64,000 nt of DNA from Cladophialophora immunda (taxonomy: Eukaryota; Ascomycota; Eurotiomycetes; Chaetothyriales; Herpotrichiellaceae). Location: contig NW_015622542.1 in NCBI RefSeq assembly GCF_000835495.1, forward strand, positions 6,160,485-6,224,484, given 5' to 3'. Numbering within the stretch: position 1 is the stretch's first letter; each line of letters starts with the position of its first letter. Shown here one piece after another: positions 57,838-64,000 of this stretch. The position numbers and the translations under genes were made by a program. The notes beneath the pieces were generated by a model. It was not told the DNA's origin. It searched no databases and worked only from the letters and a program-made list of their open reading frames with translations.

Positions 57838-58205
57838 ATCTCGGGAACGAGTTGGAAGGGGGTCCTGAGGGAAAGCACCGGAGGACTTTTTGGACGCTTT
57901 ACGAGATAGAACAAGAGGTCTCATGTCTTCTTAAATACCGTGTTTCATTAAAAACAGGCAATAGGGTGTATTGGGAAATAGAGCGTGACTCCGCAGCAGA
58001 AGGGGGAACAACAGACTGCCGTCTTCTGGTCGAGATTTTCAAGCTCCAATTTCTGCTTCTGTTTCCTTTTCCTTTTCTTTTCGGTGATTTTCTTACGAGC
58101 ACTTACTGAATGGCTAATGTTCCCACGAGTCTTTCTGTCAATGGATTGTGACGAAGAGATTGCGCCTACGAAGACCGTAGAGTGTTGCCAGATGTCTTTC
58201 GTCTG
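57838..58205. other. Convergent intergenic spacer
   Basis: This 368-bp stretch holds the 3' ends of the permease and the FAD monooxygenase, with a T/C-rich stretch at about 58045-58095. No gene seen. Confidence 0.55.
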
Positions 58206-59815
58206 CTAAAGCCTTGCAGTTGCCACCAGGCTAACCAAGTCGAGTTTCTTCGAATCTGAGCGCGGAGCCGTCCTTGCAGCAGCCTCTTCCTCTGCATGGA
58301 GCAATGCCCAACATCTCTCCACATCCACCGCGCAATCATACTCAAATAGCCACTTTCCAACCCCACCGCTCCTCCAGGCGAACGGATCGTCCCCCTGCAT
58401 CAACCCCTGGGGCACTGCTCCGTGCCCTTGAGTGTGATATGCGTCCTCAAACGCCCTCATCTTTCGGTCCCGCTCCCTCTGCTCCGGACCGTCCGGAAGA
58501 TGATATAGATACTGGCTCTCGTACGCTTTCTCGACCACCCGTTGAGTGCGCGGTTTCCGGCACATTTCATACACCCTCAGAGCATGGAGCTTCTCCTGTG
58601 GCGTGGAGCTCGAGGATATGCGTGAGAGGCAGAGCCCTAGGACAGAGGCGTCTTCGATCGCCATGCCGGCGCCGCTCGCCAGGTAAGGGAGAGTGGCGTG
58701 GACGCAATCGCCGAGCAGGACGAAAGTCCCGCTGGGGTGGTACCAAGACGGGGAGCTTGGTGTGGGCGTTCGGGTACAGAGGCGCCATTTCTTGACCTGC
58801 GAACAGGTAGATAGAATCTTGCGGACTCTAAGGTTTCGTCAATCCGGTGAACACGGGTTCCTTCCCGACATGGGGGAAGTCTGCAGCAGCTCCTGGGGTT
58901 CATCTTACCTCGGGTCCCAGTCTTTAAACAAAGCTTGCATAACTTCGACGTTCCCCTCCTGCGTGACGACGTCCTCCGGTAAATCATCGGGCACCAAGAG
59001 GACCATATTAAACTGTTTGCCTCCTCTCAGGACGTACGACACCACATGACATTCAGGTCCAATCCAGTAGTTGACCTGCGGATCCAACACGAAATCCCTC
59101 AGTTCTGGATCCTTCAACATGTCGTCGGTGTTGAGGAGAACCCTGTACGCCATATCGCCCGACTTGGCCGGAGGGTCGTTTCTCCCAACCAGAAGATCTC
59201 GACAGTGGCTTCTGACGCCGTCTGCGCCGACCACAAGATCTGCGTTCATGAAGATGCGGGTCTCCTGCTCGCCTTGTCGCACAACCACAGTCGCAGAGCT
59301 TCCGTCCGCTGCGACCCTGACATCGGTGACTCGTGAATTGGCCCGCACCTCTGCACCCAGTTCCACCGCCCGATCCCAGAGACACTGATGCAGACTGACG
59401 CGATGCAGATCCCAGTACGGACTGCCCCATTCCTCGCGCGTAGACTTGTGGATGTCCCACGTGGATATGGTCTCCCCTCGCCATCCGATCATGTTGCAGA
59501 GCCGCGGCGTCGTCGCACATTGGCTGAGTTGTTCGCCCATGCCCCAAGAGATGAGGACTCGGGACGAGTTTGCCAACGTCTGCAGACCCGCCCCGATCTC
59601 GCCCATTGAGGCCGCGGACTCCAGGACGGTGACTTCATGACCAGCAAGCCGGCATGATATTGCCGTCGCGAGCCCGCCAAGCCCCGCGCCCACCACGATG
59701 ATCTAGACGCCTGTTAGGTGCTGTACTGCGGCTCTGGGGAGAGATGCCTTACCTTCAACCTGGTACCGGCATCTCGCTCAATCTGTACTCTCATGGGAAC
59801 AGGTGAGAAGTCCAT
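58206..59815 (-). CDS. FAD-dependent aromatic hydroxylase, salicylate-hydroxylase-like
   Basis: Exons 59815-59753, 59702-58909 and 58827-58206 encode 492 aa. The first exon (21 codons, MDFSPVPMRVQIERDAGTRL) joins IIVVGAGLGGLATAISCRL, the dinucleotide GxGxxG fold, with Glu at the end of strand 2 (TVLESA). The DG motif is LVVGADGVRSHCRDLL, and the GD motif is VLLGDCVHATLPYLASGAGM. The second junction restores KDWDPR/VRKILSTCSQVKKWRLC, which fixes the acceptor at 58829-58828. Group A flavoprotein monooxygenases of this type use NAD(P)H to hydroxylate, sometimes with decarboxylation, salicylate, hydroxybenzoate or hydroxynicotinate rings. Lies between the permease and the second Zn2Cys6 gene. Confidence 0.93.
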
Positions 59816-60769
59816 CTCTGAGAGTTGGTGCAGCCGTCAAAGACACAAGGAAATCAAAGGAAGGACTCACGCCAAGTGCGGCCAGGCGAAGGCTAAGCAA
59901 TGAGTGTCCCAAAGCTCTAATACTAGGCTGAAGTCATACATGGGAATAATATACGGAACAAGGATGTACGAAATGAGACACGGGCCAAAGGAAATGCGTC
60001 CTCAGTTACATCCTCACCGGAGCAATCCAACCCATCCCACAACGCGTCGCACAACGATCGGGCGAAGCTTGAAGGGAAGGACAGTGGAAACTCCACAGGA
60101 GGGAGGCCATCTCGGCGTCTGAGAGAGTCGATATTGCCACACAGCTGTGCTCGCTCATGCCATCCGGCGTCTGTCTGCAGGAGAAACCCGATTGCGTTGG
60201 TTCAGTCGCCGCGAAATAAGAGCGTCGGACTTTGTCGACTCGGCCCAGATTATCGTGGATGATAAGCGCGACTACGAATGTCCAATTAGAGATGAGACAG
60301 GTACCCGCGTCGCTCGACTTTCCGAAATTGGTAAAATGTGGATACACTCGGCCAACCTTAATTCGGCCTCGATTTTCAAGCCCAAGCGACATGCAAGTCG
60401 TGAATCTCCGATGCGTCCCCGTTTGAGACGATTCGCAAAGTGCCATACGGTCCTATGCTCCGTTAATCGCTTCAAAATAGTCCACTTCCCCCCAAGGGCG
60501 CGAATTTCCAATATGCTCCGTGATCACACATCTCCCCTAGTCGCTCAACTGCGGCTCAATAACAGTGTGGGCGGGCCTCGAATGGATTGTGATCAATAAC
60601 GAACTCTTTGGACGCCAGAACGTACATTTGAGTTTGGATTGAGTAAGTCGAATCAAGAGTTCTGTCATTTGGAGCGAGTAAGGAGCTGATAAAGAGGCAT
60701 GTCTTTAGTTGGCTAGAACGGTGCGCCGAGCACGTAACGATAGGAGACACTTGTCAGCTTATCACATCC
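59816..60769. promoter_or_regulatory. Divergent promoter, FAD monooxygenase / Zn2Cys6 factor
   Basis: This 954-bp region lies between divergent starts. Overlapping short frames lack motifs. It is the natural control region for both genes. Confidence 0.45.
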
Positions 60770-62980
60770 ATGGGCCGGAGAACCTCGACCGCCATGCCAA
60801 CTACACCGAACACTGCCGCCTGTAGGCGCAGCGTGCTGTCGTGCGTCAGGTGTCGGAAGCGGAAATCCAAGGTACATTATATCATTTGCTTGTTACATGA
60901 TTGATGAAATAAGGGAGCCTTTGGAACTATGCATCATGACTGACATGAATTTGCGCCGAAGTGCGACAGACAGCTACCGTCATGCTCCCAGTGCGTTGCT
61001 GTGGGCGAGGAATGCAGGGGCTTCAATTCAGCCCGCGGCGCTGCCATTCCGCGAAGTATCGTGCACCATCTTGAGAACGAGATTGCCAGTCTCGAGTTGA
61101 AACTGGCAGAGCTAGGCTGTGACGAGGCCGAGATCCAGCAAGAGATCGATCGCAACAAGCCTTCCAACAAAAACCCTTCTGCCCTTGCGACGGCAGCTAT
61201 GATCGATGGGCCATCGCAAGTCTCCTCAGAGATGGAGATCAGAGAGCAATACGATGCGGTCGAACAAGCCATGAGCAGGCCCACTCCGAATACGCACTCG
61301 CGCCATCGGAGAACATCGAGTGCCCAAGACGCGACCAAGGAGCGTGTAATTGCCAGCGCCGAAATCCAGTCGATGATCAATGCGACTTTACCAGTTGGTC
61401 CGTCGCTGACGGACGTGGTACGACGAGTCCGCATGGGACTCACCCCGTCGCTAGTGCTCTCATCGGAGGCGAAGGAACAGGCTCAAAGCAAGACGCCAGC
61501 CCAGAATCGTGATAGCGAGCCCGAGGTCGATGTATCGATCTTGGCAAGCCTGCCGTCTCACGTCGTCCACACGTTGGTGAGGAAGTACGTACAGCGCATG
61601 CTCCCCGTCCACCCATTTCTCTACGAGCCGACCATATGGGAACAGCTCGACCGCGTGCTCTTGAAGATCCCGCGAGCTGAAGGAGGGGAGTCCTGCCCAC
61701 AGACAGTAAGGCTCGACTATGACTTCCTCGTTATTTACTTGATCCTCTCCGTGTCTACAACTTTGGGCAGTGCAAAGGTAGGGCAAGGTGCGCGATGCAT
61801 GGCCTTCTCTGAAGCGCTCTTCAAAGAAGGGATTCGCCACCTCTCGCAGACTGCGGCGTATCCTTCAGACATGGCTTGGATCCAAGTCACGTTGCTGATT
61901 CTGCAATACGCATCCATCAATCCTAAGCTGGGAAACGTGTGGATCCTCAGCGGATTTGCTATGCGCAACTGTCTCGAGCTAGGTCTCCATCGCGAGGTGT
62001 CGGAGAGTATGGGCCTGGACCCCTTGACTATCGACTTACGCAGACGCATCTTTTGGGCCGCATACTGTATGGATCGATCCATTTGTGCGGCGCTCCAGAG
62101 ACCGCTGTCCATTCCGGACCCGGCCATTGACACGAGTGTCATGTCAGTGCTCGAGGATCGATGCATCACCTCACATGGTCTCGATCACCGGGGACAAGCA
62201 ACCAAGAAATTGGCTATTCGTTGGATCGAATATCGACGAGTGCAATCCACCATCATCGAAGTCCACTTTCAAAGCCGGCTGCTGGACCCTCAACAGACGT
62301 GGCAGGAGTGGCTAGCCGTAACGGAGCGACGCCTATGGGAATGGTATCAGTCTGACCTCCCGCACGACGGGTGGACCGAGTTCGCGTTGATGCATGGCCT
62401 AGTAATGTTGCATCGACCCTCGTCTCGTGCGCCCTTGCCATCTTCCACGAGCATGTCCACGGCGTTCGAGGCTGCCTGCTCGGCAGCCAAGAGCTGCCGC
62501 GGGCAGATACTGTCGGGCTACTTCCCGCGCCCATGGCTTGCGGCTCATCACACCTTTGAAATGGCCCTGGTGGTGCTGTTCTGTTTGCGACACAACTTCG
62601 AGGCGATTGCGCTGCGGTTCAGCCCTAACGAAATCTTTGAGATGACAAAGCTCTTCACGTCGAACCTGCTGACCATCTCGGGCCAAGGCTGGACCGAAGT
62701 CTCCGCGTATGCGGCCATCTACGAGAGACTACTGAGCCCACTCCTCGACGCCATTTTCACCCGGTCTAGACCCGTCTCGAGGGCGTATACCCCGGAGCAG
62801 GAGACGGAATTGGCAAGGCTGCTGTACCCCAGTCCTGCACATCGCCAGGAACTGCGGTTTGCGGATATAGGCGGTGCCAGCGTTACAGAGGACCATTTCT
62901 CGTTCGATGCAGGGATTTTTGACTGGGACGACGATCTGCTTGCCCACGACACGGATTCGTTCCCGTTGTTGGTATTCTAG
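60770..62980 (+). CDS. Zn2Cys6 transcription factor with Fungal_trans domain
   Basis: Exons 60770-60871 and 60962-62980 with a 90-bp intron encode 706 aa. The intron splits the zinc cluster: CVRCRKRKSK / CDRQLPSCSQCVAVGEEC (C-x2-C-x6-C-x6-C-x2-C-x6-C). A coiled coil follows (HHLENEIASLELKLAEL). The Fungal_trans region contains LSGFAMRNCLELGLHREVSE and RRRIFWAAYCMDRSICAALQRP. The tail is acidic (DWDDDLLAHDTDSF), as in an activation segment. Its position between an FAD hydroxylase and an amidohydrolase suggests a local pathway regulator. A second in-frame ATG lies 8 codons downstream. Confidence 0.93.
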
Positions 62981-63420
62981 CGCGTACCGTTTGTCCTGAG
63001 ATAGAGACTATAATATCCAATAGCCCGGTCAGTGTCATCGACATACGAGTAGGCACGTACGATCGTATACAGGATTACTTGGGACACGTCTTGTTCGACC
63101 ACGAGTTCTGCGTCGTTTCACGACAGAGTGGATCTGGGCGACTCCCACATGCCGGAGATTAGCGCTCAGCCATGGCATCTTTATACATAGGATGACTGTA
63201 AGCCTGATTGGCTGTCTAGAGCAATGATCCATTATTGCTGAGGTATGTATATCGGGGTCGACCGCCACGATCCGACTTTTAATCTGTTGGATCTAAAGAG
63301 CAACGGCTTAGCCTTCTCGGTTGCAGACGGATATTTGGAGGACTAGCCAAAGACCAGTTTACTGTTCCAATATTATCTGGTAGAACTGAAGAACACTTGA
63401 ATTGGTTAGCACGGTTGCAA
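62981..63420. other. Intergenic spacer, amidohydrolase promoter
   Basis: This 440-bp stretch holds the 3' end of the regulator and the promoter of the amidohydrolase. No gene seen. Confidence 0.5.
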
Positions 63421-64000
63421 ATGGAGCGAATCGACACCCACAGCCATGCCATCCCGGCTCGATGGCGGCAACATTGTATGGACCTGGGCTATGGGGACAC
63501 TGACGGCATCTCGATGGTACAGGTAAGCAAGCAACCCAGCCACTGATGCAGATTTCGTGGCATCCCGGACAACCCTCCAGAAGAGGAGAGCTGATACTGG
63601 GCATGCAAGAGACTACCAGCTGGACTGACTGTGAACCAAATTCCAGGACTGGACCGTCGAGGCGCACCTGGCGACGATGGACAAGGCCAAGATCTCGAAG
63701 AGCATATTGAGCATCACCTCGCCAGGCACGCACCTGAAGCCTGGAGACGACGCCTTTGCGCGCAAGCTGACCCGCGAAACCAACGAGGACATCGCCGAGA
63801 TCTGTGCGGCTCACCCGGACCGATTTGCATTCTTCGCAAGCCTGCCACTTCCGGACGTTGAGGGTTCTCTTGCTGAGATCGACTATGCCCTCGACCACCT
63901 CGGTGCCGTGGGCTTCGCGGTCATGACGAACGCACATGCCGTGTACCTGGGCGATCCAGCGCTGGACAAGGTCTTCGAGAAGCTGAATTCACGACGGGCT
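63421..64000 (+). CDS. Amidohydrolase-2 / ACMSD-type decarboxylase (partial, runs off window)
   Basis: Exon 1 (63421-63522) and the start of exon 2 (63647 to past 64000) with a 124-bp intron give the first 152 residues. MERIDTHSHAIPARW shows the H-x-H metal pair near the N-terminus. After the junction come DWTVEAHLATMDKAKISKSI, SITSPGT, ETNEDIAEICAAHPDRFAFF, ASLPLPDVEGSLAEIDYALD and GFAVMTNAHAVYLGDPALD. This is the Amidohydro_2 family (aminocarboxymuconate-semialdehyde, gamma-resorcylate and 2,3-dihydroxybenzoate decarboxylases), which remove CO2 from aromatic or muconate acids using a divalent metal. The later metal His/Asp residues lie outside the window, so the branch is open. Confidence 0.9.

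Noticed and set aside
1..64000. CRISPR array, insertion sequence or LTR element
   Set aside because: No spaced direct repeats, transposase, reverse transcriptase or long terminal repeats; sequence is eukaryotic with introns.

Overview
The window is nuclear DNA of a filamentous ascomycete (Pezizomycotina). I infer Eurotiomycetes, possibly a Chaetothyriales-like black yeast, but sequence alone does not settle the order. The evidence is short introns (about 48-80 bp, GT...CTRAY...AG), closely packed genes on both strands, and fungus-specific families: FarA/CTF1 regulator, Zn2Cys6 factors, PTH11-type membrane protein, secreted Mn-lipoxygenase, STAND/NLR protein, monopolin Pcs1/Csm1. I see no tRNA, rRNA, CRISPR, transposon, polyketide synthase or NRPS. 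Exon borders were read by eye from reading frame, splice consensus and family conservation.

Layout. 1-9.8 kb is a housekeeping block: a THP3-type SAC3/GANP protein (-), ESCRT-II VPS36 (+), the GPI ethanolamine-phosphate transferase MCD4/PIG-N (+), and a disordered hydrophilic LEA-like protein (-). 11.1-19.6 kb is accessory and resembles a small metabolic cluster without a backbone synthase: ABM-fold monooxygenase (+), MFS transporter (-), SDR oxidoreductase (-), EthD-fold protein (+), secreted Mn-lipoxygenase (+). 21.1-27.5 kb holds a PTH11/rhodopsin-like seven-helix protein and a NACHT NLR. 28.3-32.3 kb holds a small TUDOR-type Hva1 protein, a CCoAOMT-like O-methyltransferase, an AcpS-type phosphopantetheinyl transferase, and an acyltransferase related to penicillin isopenicillin-N acyltransferase.

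32.5-50.1 kb is again core: F1Fo ATP synthase subunit k (58 aa), MTP18/MTFP1, a carrier-like mitochondrial protein, an Ayr1-like reductase, a large lineage-conserved protein of unknown function, monopolin Pcs1/Csm1, the Msp1/ATAD1 AAA ATPase, and the fatty-acid/cutinase regulator FarA/CTF1, whose zinc cluster is assembled from micro-exons. Five products in this block have a mitochondrial assignment or prediction.

51.7-64 kb is accessory: a Ser-rich unknown, then a likely catabolic cluster made of Zn2Cys6 factor, NCS1/Fcy-type permease, salicylate-hydroxylase-like FAD monooxygenase, second Zn2Cys6 factor, and an ACMSD-type amidohydrolase cut by the window edge. Transporter + ring hydroxylase + decarboxylase-type hydrolase + two local regulators suggests uptake and breakdown of an aromatic or N-heterocyclic compound. 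This is the best candidate for an undescribed system here.
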